DNA from: Chloroflexota bacterium
Lineage (GTDB): Bacteria > Chloroflexota > Anaerolineae > Aggregatilineales > UBA2796
Reading direction: 5' to 3'
Assembly (NCBI GenBank): GCA_021325095.1
Contig: JAJPHV010000082.1
Location: 1 to 46,248 of the forward strand
DNA length: 46,248 nucleotides
Below the pieces are notes generated by a model. It was given only the letters and a program-made list of their open reading frames with translations. It had not been told where the DNA came from and did not search any database. The position numbers were made by a program, and so were the translations under genes. Positions 36,144 through 44,068 of this stretch are shown here, piece by piece; position 1 is the stretch's first letter, and each line of letters begins with the position of its first letter.

Positions 36144-37149
36144 ACACCCCCTCAAGGATCGTCGCTACGTCGGGCCAGGGGCTGGCTTCCGCAAACTCGA
36201 CAGCCCGATCAATGGTCGCCACCGCCGTCTCGCGCATCGCGCTGGCCTCCGTCTCGTCAATCACCCCGGCGGTGGTCAGCAGTGCCGCATAGCGCATGAT
36301 CGGATCGCGCTCTTCCATCCACTGGTTAACTTCGTCGCGCGTCCGGTATGCCTGCTTGTCGCTTTTGGAGTGGCCCTTGTAGCGGTACGTCTTGGCCTCG
36401 ATCAGGCTCGGCCCCTCGCCGCGCCGGGCACGCGCTGCTGCTTCGCTCACCGCCTGAAACACCGCCAGTACGTCGTTGCCGTCCACCGTCACGCCGGGGA
36501 TGTTATAGGCGCTGGCCCGCTCGCTGATGTTCTCTATCGTGAACGCCTTCTGGTAAGGCATTGACATGGCGTACTGGTTATTCTCACACAGGTAGACCAC
36601 CGGCAGCTTCCAGATCGCCGCCATGTTCAGCGATTCGTGGAACGCGCCCTCGTTGGCCGCGCCGTCGCCAAAAATGACCAGGCACACCTGCGACGTTTTG
36701 CGCATCTTGATGCTCAGGCCGACGCCTGCCGCAATCGGCACACCGCCCGCCACAATGCCGTTCGCGCCCAGGTTGTTGGCCTCCACGTCCGCAATGTGCA
36801 TACTGCCGCCGCGTCCCCGGCAGTAGCCCGTTTCCTTGCCGATAAACTCGGCCATCATGCGCTTCACGTCACTGCCCCAGGCCAGACAGTGCCCGTGTCC
36901 CCGGTGGTGGTTCAGCAGGTAGTCACCGTCTTCCATCGCATTACAGGCCCCTACCGCCGTCGCCTCCTGCCCGATGGACAGGTGCATCGTGCCGTGTGTC
37001 TTGCCCAGGCTGTACAACTGCTCGGCGCGTTCCTCGAAGGCCCGGATGGTATGCATCGTCTGCAACATCTCTTTGAGGAAGTCAGGGCCAAGCGACTCAA
37101 TCAGGTCATGGTAGCGCTGGATCGCGTCCACCGGTAGCCGAGTATTCAT
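36136..37149 (-). CDS. pdhA: E1 alpha subunit of pyruvate/acetoin dehydrogenase-like complex
   Basis: A 337-aa TPP-binding subunit. The TPP motif is [18 protein letters not shown]...CENNQYA, GDG to NN spaced about 30. Also [20 protein letters not shown], the phosphorylation-loop region. It binds TPP and decarboxylates a 2-oxo acid or cleaves an acyloin such as acetoin. Start ATG at 37149; AGGA upstream. The frame is open to 37260, but there it passes through promoter and operator sites. First gene of the complex operon; the promoter is described below. Confidence 0.9.
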   Translation of the reverse strand: MNTRLPVDAIQRYHDLIESLGPDFLKEMLQTMHTIRAFEERAEQLYSLGKTHGTMHLSIGQEATAVGACNAMEDGDYLLNHHRGHGHCLAWGSDVKRMMAEFIGKETGYCRGRGGSMHIADVEANNLGANGIVAGGVPIAAGVGLSIKMRKTSQVCLVIFGDGAANEGAFHESLNMAAIWKLPVVYLCENNQYAMSMPYQKAFTIENISERASAYNIPGVTVDGNDVLAVFQAVSEAAARARRGEGPSLIEAKTYRYKGHSKSDKQAYRTRDEVNQWMEERDPIMRYAALLTTAGVIDETEASAMRETAVATIDRAVEFAEASPWPDVATILEGVYA

Positions 37150-37173
37150 AGGATTGGATTCCTGACGGTGAGA

Positions 37174-37187
37174 TTCACAAATGTGAA
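37174..37187. promoter_or_regulatory. Operator 1, probable SorC-family binding site
   Basis: TTCACAAATGTGAA: 6-bp inverted repeat around a 2-bp centre. It lies 17-30 bp into the transcript of the dehydrogenase operon, before its start codon. A TTCACATT half-site follows at 37193-37200 (19 bp from the start of the operator). Confidence 0.7.
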
Positions 37188-37210
37188 GTCGTTTCACATT
37201 TTCCTGTCCC

Positions 37211-37239
37211 ATTCTATTGAGCCGACAGAGGGTTGTCAA
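37211..37239 (-). promoter_or_regulatory. Sigma70-type promoter of the dehydrogenase-complex operon
   Basis: On the minus strand TTGACA (37239 to 37234), 17-bp spacer, TAGAAT (37216 to 37211). Predicted start near 37204, so operator 1 is just downstream. Confidence 0.75.
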
Positions 37240-37244
37240 GCCGC

Positions 37245-37273
37245 TTGACACCGCCCGCAAAACGCCCTATAGT
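37245..37273 (+). promoter_or_regulatory. Sigma70-type promoter of the kinase/isomerase/regulator operon
   Basis: TTGACA (37245-37250), 17-bp spacer, TATAGT (37268-37273). Its -35 and the opposite one form one palindrome, TGTCAAG-CCG-CTTGACA (37234-37250). Predicted start near 37280. Confidence 0.78.
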
Positions 37274-37304
37274 CCAGGTAGTGGGTTCACGTAGTTGCAG
37301 CGCG

Positions 37305-37318
37305 TTCACATTTGTGAG
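37305..37318. promoter_or_regulatory. Operator 2, probable SorC-family binding site
   Basis: TTCACATTTGTGAG, matching the reverse complement of operator 1 in 13 of 14 positions. It lies about 25-38 bp after the predicted start. A TTCACG half-site precedes it at 37286-37291, again 19 bp away. Confidence 0.72.
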
Positions 37319-37372
37319 AACCAGACGGATCAGCAGTTTCAGATAAATCATCAATCACTGAGGAATTAACCT

Positions 37373-38911
37373 TTGAGTCCCCAAAAAGACCTCGTGATCG
37401 GCGTCGATACCAGCACCACCTCCTGCAAAGCCATTGCCTGGGATCGCAACGGCAAACTGGCTGCCGAAGGACGCGCCACCCTCGAAGTCCTTTCGCCCGA
37501 ACCGACCTTTTACGAGCACCGCGCCGAAGACTGGTGGACAACCCTGGCCCAGACGTTACGCAGCGTGGCCGCGCAGGTCGGCCCGGAACGGATCGCCGCG
37601 CTGTGCATCACCCACCAGCGCGAGACGTTCGTGCCCGTTGATGAGCAGTGCGATCCGCTCCGCCAGGCTCCGCTCTGGCTGGACGAACGGGCGCGCGCCG
37701 AGGTCGATGAGCTGGATCGACTGGTCGGCAATGCCCACATTCACGACCTGACGGGCAAAGGGCCGTCCAAGATTCAATCGCTGCCCAAGCTGCTCTGGCT
37801 GCTCCACCACGAACCGGACGTCATGCAGCGTGCCTACAAATACGTGGACGTTCACGCTTTCCTCGTCCATCGCCTGACGGGACGTTGGGTGACCAGCGTC
37901 GCCAGCGCCGACCCGATGGGGCTGATCGACATGCGCAATTGCACCTGGGCTGTCGATCTGATGCACGCCGTCGGCCTCGACCCGTCGAAGTTCGTCGAGC
38001 TTGCGCCGCCCGGAACCATCATCGGGGCATTGTCCGAGGTGGCGGCCAGGCAGACCGGTTTGCTGGCCGGGCTGCCGGTAGTGGCGGGCGCGGGCGACGG
38101 CCAGTGCGCCGGGTTGGGCGCAAACATTACCGGGCCGGGCCGTGCTTACCAGAACCTGGGCACGGCGATGGTCTCCGGCGCGCACGCCGACCACTACGTC
38201 GCTGACCGCTCCTTCCGCACCCTGTGCTCGCCCATCCCAGGCGCCTACGTGACCGAGGTAGCGCTCGGCGGCGGGACATTTATCATTAACTGGCTGGTGG
38301 AGCGCTTCGCCCCGGATTTGCGAAATGTGAACCTGTCCCTCTCGGCGGAGGAACTGCTCGAAGCAGCGGCCAGCAAACTGCCGCCTGGCTCGCTCGGCCT
38401 GATGCTCGTTCCCTACTGGAACGCCGTCATGCCTCCCTACTGGGATGCCCACGCGACGGGCGTGACCATCGGCTGGACGGGCGCGCATCGCCGAGAGCAT
38501 TTCTACCGGGCCATCCTGGAAGGCATTGCCTTCGAGGAGCGCCTGGGAATCGAAGGCATGGAACGCGCGATTGGCACGCCGATCCACGAACTGATTGTCA
38601 TGGGCGGCGGGTCGCGCAGCGCACTGTGGTGTCAGATCATCGCCGACATCTGCGGTAAGCGCGTGACGCGGGCCAGCACTACCGAGGCGACCTGCCTGGG
38701 CGCGGGCATCATGGCCGCAGCGGCGGTGGGCTGGTATCCGAGCCCCGTAGAGGCCGCCAATGCCATGACCGCCACCGAGCGCAGTTTTGAGCCGGACGAA
38801 CGCACTCAGGCGGTCTACAATCGTCTGTACAACGAAGTCTACCGTGACCTGTTCCCGGCCCTCAAGAAGTACGTTGATCGCTTGAGCAAGTTGACTTATG
38901 GAGAGGACTGA
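37373..38911 (+). CDS. FGGY-family carbohydrate kinase
   Basis: A 512-aa sugar or polyol kinase of the FGGY fold (xylulose/erythritol/ribulose kinase type). N-terminal phosphate-binding GVDTSTTSCKAIAWD, the catalytic-region GAGDGQCAGLGANI (Asp in GDG), FGGY-C with VMGGGSRSALWCQIIADICGK. The start is TTG at 37373, with GAGGAA about 8-13 nt upstream. It is followed by an RpiB-type isomerase and a SorC regulator, the same set as in erythritol-type loci (eryA, rpiB-like, eryD-like). The natural substrate is not proved; xylulose is an alternative. Phosphorylates with ATP in the cytosol. Confidence 0.88.
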   Translation: MSPQKDLVIGVDTSTTSCKAIAWDRNGKLAAEGRATLEVLSPEPTFYEHRAEDWWTTLAQTLRSVAAQVGPERIAALCITHQRETFVPVDEQCDPLRQAPLWLDERARAEVDELDRLVGNAHIHDLTGKGPSKIQSLPKLLWLLHHEPDVMQRAYKYVDVHAFLVHRLTGRWVTSVASADPMGLIDMRNCTWAVDLMHAVGLDPSKFVELAPPGTIIGALSEVAARQTGLLAGLPVVAGAGDGQCAGLGANITGPGRAYQNLGTAMVSGAHADHYVADRSFRTLCSPIPGAYVTEVALGGGTFIINWLVERFAPDLRNVNLSLSAEELLEAAASKLPPGSLGLMLVPYWNAVMPPYWDAHATGVTIGWTGAHRREHFYRAILEGIAFEERLGIEGMERAIGTPIHELIVMGGGSRSALWCQIIADICGKRVTRASTTEATCLGAGIMAAAAVGWYPSPVEAANAMTATERSFEPDERTQAVYNRLYNEVYRDLFPALKKYVDRLSKLTYGED

Positions 38912-38986
38912 GCGATGAGGGCTGTACGGACTCCAGCGGAACAGTCTTCATAGTTGAGTCCATATGCAGAAAGGGATTGGAACACG

Positions 38987-39448
38987 ATGCGTATTGCGCT
39001 AGGTTGTGACGAGGCCGGACTGCCGCTCATGGACGTAATCCGGTCTTATCTGGCCGCCAGAAATATCGACGTGCAGGATTTTGGCGTCCATACCCCCGAC
39101 CCGGTGGATTACCCGGATGTGGCCGAACAGGCCGCTGTCGCTGTGGCGTCGGGCGAGGTAGACCGCGCTATCCTGGTCTGTGGCACGGGCATCGGCATGA
39201 GCATCACTGCCAACAAAGTGCCGGGCGTGCGGGCTGCGCTGTGCCACGACACCTACTCGGCGGAGCGCGCCCGCAAAAGCAACGATGCCCAGGTGATCAC
39301 GATGGGCGCGCGCGTCATCGGCCCCGAACTCGCCAAGAAGATCGTCGAAGTCTGGCTCGAATCGGATTTTGCCGGGGGAAATTCGACGCGCAAAGTCGAA
39401 AAGATGAACGCCATCGATGATCGTTATCGTGGGCAGCGGGATACGTAG
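38987..39448 (+). CDS. rpiB: RpiB/LacAB-family sugar-phosphate isomerase, atypical active site
   Basis: A 153-aa isomerase with the LacAB_rpiB fold, which moves the carbonyl of sugar phosphates. The active-site Cys65 is in CGTGIGMSITANK. Where RpiB of E. coli has His10 (GCDH), this has Glu9 (GCDEAG), and where it has His99 (QHND) this has Ser98 (KSND); the last histidine (GGRH) is also gone (GGNS). Ring-opening histidines are therefore missing, which suits an open-chain substrate. The start is ATG at 38987 with GGAA 5 nt upstream; an in-frame ATG at 38954 is less likely. Confidence 0.85.
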   Translation: MRIALGCDEAGLPLMDVIRSYLAARNIDVQDFGVHTPDPVDYPDVAEQAAVAVASGEVDRAILVCGTGIGMSITANKVPGVRAALCHDTYSAERARKSNDAQVITMGARVIGPELAKKIVEVWLESDFAGGNSTRKVEKMNAIDDRYRGQRDT

Positions 39449-39483
39449 ACTGCCCATCTCGCGTGGCTCGAATGGGAGGACGG

Positions 39484-40443
39484 GTGTCCATCGATAACCG
39501 CGAAGACCTGCTCGTGCTGGTCGCCTCGCTCTACTACGAACAGGACTACAGCCAGCAACAGATCGCGGATCGACTGGAAATCTCGCGTTCCAATATCTCG
39601 CGGCTGCTCAAAGAGGCCAAACAAAAGGGGCTGGTCGAAATCCACGTCCGCAAGCCGATCAGCACGGTCCCGGCGCTGGAACGCGAATTCCGCGAACGCT
39701 TCGGCCTCCACGCCGCAATGGTCGCCAGGAACAGGTCACATACCGCTGCCGACAGCCTGGCGGCGGCGGGCCAGTTGGCCGCGCAGTATCTGAAGGAGGT
39801 GCTGCGCCCCAACAGCATCTCTGCCATCGCCTGGGGCACGGGCGTCAGTGCCGCCGTCACCGCCTTCCCCACGAGCCAGTCCATGAACGTGGACGTGGTG
39901 CAGATGTTGGGCAGCGTCGGCACAGTCGATTCGGTGATCGATGGCCCGGAACTGGCCCGCCAGCTTGCTCTGAAACTGGGTGGGCGCTATTACTACCTGC
40001 ACGCGCCGCTCTTTGTCGAGAGCCAGGCAGCGCGCGACGTGATCATCGAACAGCCCATGATCGCGGATACGCTGCGCCGTGCCCGCCGGGCGGACGCAGC
40101 CCTAGTCGGCATCGGCACGACGGAAATGGGCGCTTCGAGCTTCCTGCGCGCCGGGCATCTGACCGAGGCACAACTGGCCGAACTGCGCGCTCAGGGCGTC
40201 GTCGGCGAGACGTGCGGGCAGCACTTCGACATTCGTGGTGGCTCCGACTACGACATCAACCGCCGGGTGATCAGCGTGACGCTGGCCGACGTGAAGCATA
40301 TTCCGCACGTGATCGCCGTAGCCTGCGGACTGAAGAAGACGCGCAGCATCCTGGGCGCGCTGCGCGGCGGCTACGTCAAGGCGCTGGCAACGGACGAGGT
40401 AACGGCAGCGGCAGTGCTGGAAGCGGCGAACGGGGAGGGCTAG
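39484..40443 (+). CDS. SorC-family sugar-responsive transcription regulator
   Basis: A 319-aa regulator. N-terminal helix-turn-helix (about 20-45: YSQQQIADRLEISRSNISR LLKEAK) and a C-terminal sugar-phosphate sensor domain (PfamSugar-bind type) with WGTGVSAAVTA and GVVGETCGQHFDIRG. SorC-family proteins are often activators or repressors responding to phosphorylated sugars. The start is GTG at 39484 with GGAGG 4 nt upstream; GTG 39463 and ATG 39472 are alternatives. Third gene of the kinase operon; the two operators upstream of that operon and the dehydrogenase operon are its natural targets (inference). Confidence 0.88.
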   Translation: MSIDNREDLLVLVASLYYEQDYSQQQIADRLEISRSNISRLLKEAKQKGLVEIHVRKPISTVPALEREFRERFGLHAAMVARNRSHTAADSLAAAGQLAAQYLKEVLRPNSISAIAWGTGVSAAVTAFPTSQSMNVDVVQMLGSVGTVDSVIDGPELARQLALKLGGRYYYLHAPLFVESQAARDVIIEQPMIADTLRRARRADAALVGIGTTEMGASSFLRAGHLTEAQLAELRAQGVVGETCGQHFDIRGGSDYDINRRVISVTLADVKHIPHVIAVACGLKKTRSILGALRGGYVKALATDEVTAAAVLEAANGEG

Positions 40444-40461
40444 AGATCAAGCTGCAAAAAG

Positions 40462-40500
40462 CCCCCTCTCCACAGGGTGGAGAGGGGGTTGGGGGTGAGG
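40462..40500. repeat. Intergenic hairpin repeat, copy 9
   Basis: CCCCCTCTCCAC (40462-40473) with GTGGAGAGGGGG (40477-40488), 3-nt loop, then TTGGGGGTGAGG. Between the convergent SorC and LysM genes, 14 bp from the latter's stop. Confidence 0.85.
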
Positions 40501-40514
40501 TCAACCCCGTCTGC

Positions 40515-41918
40515 TCACGGCACTACCGCTGCCAACTGGCTGCACGCCGGGCAGCCGCCGCCGGGCCGGATGATGGCATAACCCGCCTGCGGGTCTTCGC
40601 CGTAGTTGGTGAAATCCACGTTGAACACGATCATCAGACGGACACGCCCCGAGGCCATCGAACGCTGCGCCGCCTGTGCCAGCCACTGCGCCTGGTTGGC
40701 GACGGAGACGTTACGCGCCCAGGCGAAGCCGCCCGGCAGTGGCCCGTAGCCTTCCGGCGAGAGGTAGCCTAGCTCCGTGAAGCACGCCGCCTTGCCGGGG
40801 AACGGCCCAATCGCGCGGTTCAGCATCGTCGAGAAGTAGCGCGTCGGGTAGTTGTCGCCGCGCGGGTCGCCCGAAGTCTGCAATGGGCTGACGATGCCCT
40901 CGTTGTAGTGGACGCCGATGCAGTCCGCCACGCGCCCGACTCCGGCGGAGGCCATGCCCGCGTAGTAGCGGTCATCGTTCCACACGCGCGAGAGGCCGAA
41001 TGCCCCTTCCGCGCCCGTCGGGGACAGCGCGCCGCTGATCACGATGGTATTGCTGTTGGCCGCCTTGATCGCGTTGTAGGCTTTGGTCAGCAATGGCACG
41101 TAGTTGGCCGGGTTGATCTGGCCTGTCGGCCATTCACGGTCAATGTTCATCTCGTTCCAGACTTCAATCGCGTCCGCGCCGCTCTGCGCCAGCGAGGCGA
41201 CGTAGGCGGCGTAGCTGTTCTGGTAGTCGCCGTTCGTGACAGCATTCTTGTCGCCGACCACCGAGAGCAGCACCTTGAAGCCTGCACCGTGCCCCAGGCT
41301 GACCAGGCCAGGGCCGCTGCCGTCACCCGCCGAAAGCTGGAACTTGACCCAGCGCATCTTGGCGCTGCGCATCACGCTCTGAGTGTTGCTATTCAGGTTG
41401 GCAACCTGCCCGCCCAGCTCAAACCCCGACAGGTTTTGCGGCGGCGGGCCGCTCGCCGGCGGGTTGGAGCCGCTCGGCTGCTGCACAGGCGCGCCGCTGA
41501 TACTGAGCACCTGCCCGACAAAAATCAGATTGACGTTGACGATATTGTTGGCGGCTGCAATGGCGGCTACCGTGGTGCCGAAACGCGCAGCAATGCGGCT
41601 CAGGGTATCGCCCGGTTGGACGGTGTAGCTGCCTGTGCCGCCCGTAGAGGGAGCCGGAGTCGCGCCGGGCGCTGGCGTCGGGGCCGGGGCCGTGCCGCCG
41701 CCGGGAATCACCAGCACCTGCCCGACGAAGATCAGGTTGGCGTTGGGAATGCCGTTGGCCTGCTGAAGCGCCGCTACCGACACGCCAAAGCGCGTCGAAA
41801 TTCGGAAGAGGGTATCACCGGCTTGGACTACGTAGGTGTTGGAACCCTGGGCGTGCGAGACAGCCATTGGCACTGCCGCCAGGCAGACGATGACGAGGAC
41901 GAGGATAAGACGCCGCAT
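40515..41918 (-). CDS. Secreted protein: two LysM domains plus glycoside-hydrolase (GH-A clan) like domain
   Basis: A 467-aa secreted protein. Signal peptide (1-24), LysM 1 (28-72: YVVQAGDTLFRISTRFGVS), Pro/Ala-rich linker, LysM 2 (97-141: YTVQPGDTLSRIAARFGTT), linker, then an (alpha/beta)8-like glycoside-hydrolase domain (165-467). WNEMN (Glu256) looks like the acid/base and FTELGY (Glu382) the nucleophile of clan GH-A. LysM units bind peptidoglycan or chitin-type glycans, so it probably attaches to a wall polymer and cuts a polysaccharide (inference). Its promoter is on the minus strand at 42014-42042. Confidence 0.85.
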   Translation of the reverse strand: MRRLILVLVIVCLAAVPMAVSHAQGSNTYVVQAGDTLFRISTRFGVSVAALQQANGIPNANLIFVGQVLVIPGGGTAPAPTPAPGATPAPSTGGTGSYTVQPGDTLSRIAARFGTTVAAIAAANNIVNVNLIFVGQVLSISGAPVQQPSGSNPPASGPPPQNLSGFELGGQVANLNSNTQSVMRSAKMRWVKFQLSAGDGSGPGLVSLGHGAGFKVLLSVVGDKNAVTNGDYQNSYAAYVASLAQSGADAIEVWNEMNIDREWPTGQINPANYVPLLTKAYNAIKAANSNTIVISGALSPTGAEGAFGLSRVWNDDRYYAGMASAGVGRVADCIGVHYNEGIVSPLQTSGDPRGDNYPTRYFSTMLNRAIGPFPGKAACFTELGYLSPEGYGPLPGGFAWARNVSVANQAQWLAQAAQRSMASGRVRLMIVFNVDFTNYGEDPQAGYAIIRPGGGCPACSQLAAVVP

Positions 41919-41997
41919 AGACTAGCCTCCTAAAAATGAAGGTAGCCGCGCTGTGCGCGACTCCGTGTAGTTAAGCCCGGACACGTAGCGCCGGTTC

Positions 41998-42011
41998 TCA
42001 ATAAGTTGTGA
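41998..42011. promoter_or_regulatory. 14-bp motif TCAATAAGTTGTGA, copy A
   Basis: Just downstream of the -10 of the LysM gene promoter. The same 14 bases occur at 42639-42652, upstream of the next minus-strand gene. It is an imperfect palindrome (TCA-N8-TGA). Confidence 0.45.
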
Positions 42012-42013
42012 AC

Positions 42014-42042
42014 ATCATATTACAAATCTTAAGTTAACTCAA
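42014..42042 (-). promoter_or_regulatory. Sigma70-type promoter of the LysM/GH gene
   Basis: On the minus strand TTGAGT (42042 to 42037), 17-bp spacer, TATGAT (42019 to 42014). The rest of the 249-bp gap (41919-42167) also holds a terminator and no gene. Confidence 0.6.
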
Positions 42043-42114
42043 TTTGAATCTTCCTGAAAGTACAAGGTTGAGTTTGGTTTGTTTTTCCAGGTCGGGGCGG
42101 GGGCAACAAGCAAC

Positions 42115-42143
42115 AAAAAAGTCCACCCAGGAGGTAGACTTTT
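42115..42143 (-). terminator. Rho-independent terminator of the small 142-aa gene
   Basis: On the minus strand AAAAGTC-T-ACC pairs with GGT-G-GACTTTT around a 5-nt loop, one mismatch, followed by T6 (42120 to 42115). It lies 25 bp past the gene stop. Confidence 0.75.
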
Positions 42144-42167
42144 CAGGAGCGTGGGCACGTGGCTCGG

Positions 42168-42596
42168 CTATTGCTGCCTGGCACTGACAGCAGGTGCATC
42201 CAGCATCAGGTTGGAGATCATCCATGAACGCCGCTTGTTCAGCAGAACGCGCGCTTCGTCCTCGTTGTCGCAGAACCGGATGCTGATCCCCAGCATAGCC
42301 GCCAGTGTCGCAAACTGCGCGCGCTGCGCTTTCGGCAGGCCGTAAATAATGATCCGGCCCACTTTGGGGTGTTGCGCCAATCGCTCCAACACGTCGCTTT
42401 GAATGGCCCCCGGTGTGCCATCCACGCGCAGCATAACGTCCACTTTCCGTGGGGCAGCAACCAGTGCATCAAGATACTCTTTATACCCTTCTGCAGGCGG
42501 TAAATCACGCCGTCCTACTGAGGCAAACCACTGGATATCGTCGTATCGAGCATCGTCACCGAACTTTATCTTCGCACGTTCCCCTCTTCTATGCAT
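42168..42596 (-). CDS. Hypothetical protein, alpha/beta, possibly STAS-like
   Basis: A 142-aa soluble protein: polar N-terminus, VDVMLRVDGTPGAIQSDVL then VGRIIIYGLPKAQRAQFATLAAM and ISIRFCDNEDEARVLL. The alternating strands and helices, with a short Asn-Glu-Asp-containing segment near the end, suggest a STAS/SpoIIAA-like or Rossmann-like fold, but no family is firmly recognised. The start is ATG at 42596 with TAGGAG about 10 nt upstream. It has a clear terminator and shares a 14-bp promoter motif with the LysM gene, so the two could be co-regulated. Confidence 0.6.
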   Translation of the reverse strand: MHRRGERAKIKFGDDARYDDIQWFASVGRRDLPPAEGYKEYLDALVAAPRKVDVMLRVDGTPGAIQSDVLERLAQHPKVGRIIIYGLPKAQRAQFATLAAMLGISIRFCDNEDEARVLLNKRRSWMISNLMLDAPAVSARQQ

Positions 42597-42638
42597 CTCA
42601 AAAACTCCTACATCCTACAACGGAGCTGTTGCAGATAG

Positions 42639-42652
42639 TCAATAAGTTGTGA
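42639..42652. promoter_or_regulatory. 14-bp motif TCAATAAGTTGTGA, copy B
   Basis: Identical to 41998-42011. It lies in the leader of the 142-aa gene, about 28-41 bp after a start predicted from the promoter at 42687-42715. Confidence 0.45.
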
Positions 42653-42686
42653 GTATGAAAGGCTGAACCCGTGATCTTCATTTTAC

Positions 42687-42715
42687 ATTATAGGAGCGAT
42701 TCGAGTCCGGATCAA
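42687..42715 (-). promoter_or_regulatory. Possible promoter of the 142-aa gene
   Basis: On the minus strand TTGATC (42715 to 42710), 17-bp spacer, exact TATAAT (42692 to 42687). Confidence 0.55.
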
Positions 42716-42852
42716 CACCCGATTGGCTTTCAAGGTTCCTGCAGGGCCTGATCGTGCAACCTGGATCGGGGTGGGTGCGTAAAGAAATCCGGCAAGAAGA
42801 GCCTCAAACGAGGTAAGATTAGCGGCCATAACTTCCAGCCGAGGGAAATGAC

Positions 42853-43296
42853 ATGCCCAGCGATGAAGCGAGCTACGACGAAATGCGCCGCCGAGCCGAG
42901 AAGCGCGTCAGGAAGCGTGTTGAATTCAACATGCACCTGGCGATCTATGGGGTCGTCAACCTGGGTTTGTGGGTGATGTTTGGACTGCTGTCCGGCATTC
43001 TCCACCTGCCCTGGCTGATGCTGATTCCCCTGTTGTCAACGGTGGGCTGGGGGCTGGGCGTCGCCATTCACGGTATCGTCACCTACATGGAAACCCGGGC
43101 GATGGACGTGCTGGTCGAACGTGAAATCCGCCGCGAGATGGCCCTGCGCAACCTGCGCGACGCGGTTGAAGACAGCCCGGAAGCCTATGAAAAGCCCAAG
43201 CGAGATCGGGTTGCTCGTCTCTCCGATGACGGCGAACTGATCTACGACGAAGAAGCCCAACGCCGCCAGGCCGGAGGGAGGCGCGCCCGGCGTTAG
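42853..43296 (+). CDS. 2TM-domain membrane protein
   Basis: A 147-aa protein with the 2TM-domain pattern: an N-terminal amphipathic RRRAEKRVRKRVEFNMHLAIYGVVNLGLWVMF style segment, two transmembrane stretches (about 30-52, 57-80), and a long charged C-terminal tail rich in Glu and Arg. Function unknown; the family is a small envelope helper. Start ATG with GAGGG upstream. It lies 77 bp before the sigma factor gene in the same direction. Confidence 0.75.
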   Translation: MPSDEASYDEMRRRAEKRVRKRVEFNMHLAIYGVVNLGLWVMFGLLSGILHLPWLMLIPLLSTVGWGLGVAIHGIVTYMETRAMDVLVEREIRREMALRNLRDAVEDSPEAYEKPKRDRVARLSDDGELIYDEEAQRRQAGGRRARR

Positions 43297-43373
43297 TTCC
43301 CCGGCGCTGGATTCTGGTACAATAGCAAACATGTACCCGGCAGAGCTACTGCCCTGACGAACGGCGACGAGTA

Positions 43374-43940
43374 GTGGACCCCAAACGAGAGCAGAAGTTG
43401 ATCCGCGACGCGCAGCGCGGCAACGAGCAAGCGTTCGCTGAACTCTACAATGCCTATGTCCACGATATTTATCGCTACATCCTCTATCGGGTGGGCAGCA
43501 CGGAAGTCGCTCAGGACTTGACCGCCGAGGTTTTCCTGCGGGTTGTCGAAGGTTTAGTTCGCTACCAGGATCGCCAGATTCCGCTGCTGGCCTGGCTGTA
43601 TCGCATCGCCCACGCGCGGGTTATCGATCACTATCGCCGCGCCAAACGGGCCGGGCAGGAAGAGGACATCGACAGTGTTGAGATCAGCGCTGATCCCGAT
43701 CTCGACGCCGATCTCATGCTCAACTTCCAGCAGCAGCGCATCCGCGAGGCCATCCGCAAACTGCCCTCGGATCAGCAACAGGTCATCCTGCTCAGGTTTA
43801 TCGAAGGTTACAACATCCAGATGACGGCTGACGTGCTCGGCAAGTCCATCGGCGCGGTCAAGATGATCCAGCGCCGGGCACTGCAAGCCATGAATCTGGA
43901 ACTGAGTCGGCAGGGCATGAGTTCCGATCAAACATCGTGA
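43374..43940 (+). CDS. ECF-type sigma factor
   Basis: A 188-aa sigma70-family ECF factor. Region 2: FAELYNAYVHDIYRYILYRV, AQDLTAEVFLRVVEGL. Region 4: IRKLPSDQQQVILLRFIEGY and the helix-turn-helix MTADVLGKSIGAVKMIQRRALQ. GTG start at 43374; no strong ribosome site. The following DUF5667-like protein may be its partner or anti-sigma-like regulator. Confidence 0.88.
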   Translation: MDPKREQKLIRDAQRGNEQAFAELYNAYVHDIYRYILYRVGSTEVAQDLTAEVFLRVVEGLVRYQDRQIPLLAWLYRIAHARVIDHYRRAKRAGQEEDIDSVEISADPDLDADLMLNFQQQRIREAIRKLPSDQQQVILLRFIEGYNIQMTADVLGKSIGAVKMIQRRALQAMNLELSRQGMSSDQTS

Positions 43941-44068
43941 GGGGTTTTGTGACTTTTTTCTCGCTGCAACGATATAGCTATTGAGAGAGTGCGCTGCCGA
44001 TGAGGATCGACGACAGGAGAGGGCCAAACCATACAGTCAGGCGAAAATGATGGGGCGGTCTTGCGACG

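Noticed and set aside
37150..37260. 37-residue N-terminal extension of E1 alpha
   Set aside because: It covers a promoter and operator and reads without similarity; the ATG at 37149 begins the normal protein.
43317..43322. TACAAT as promoter of the second sigma factor
   Set aside because: No acceptable -35 at 16-18 bp upstream.
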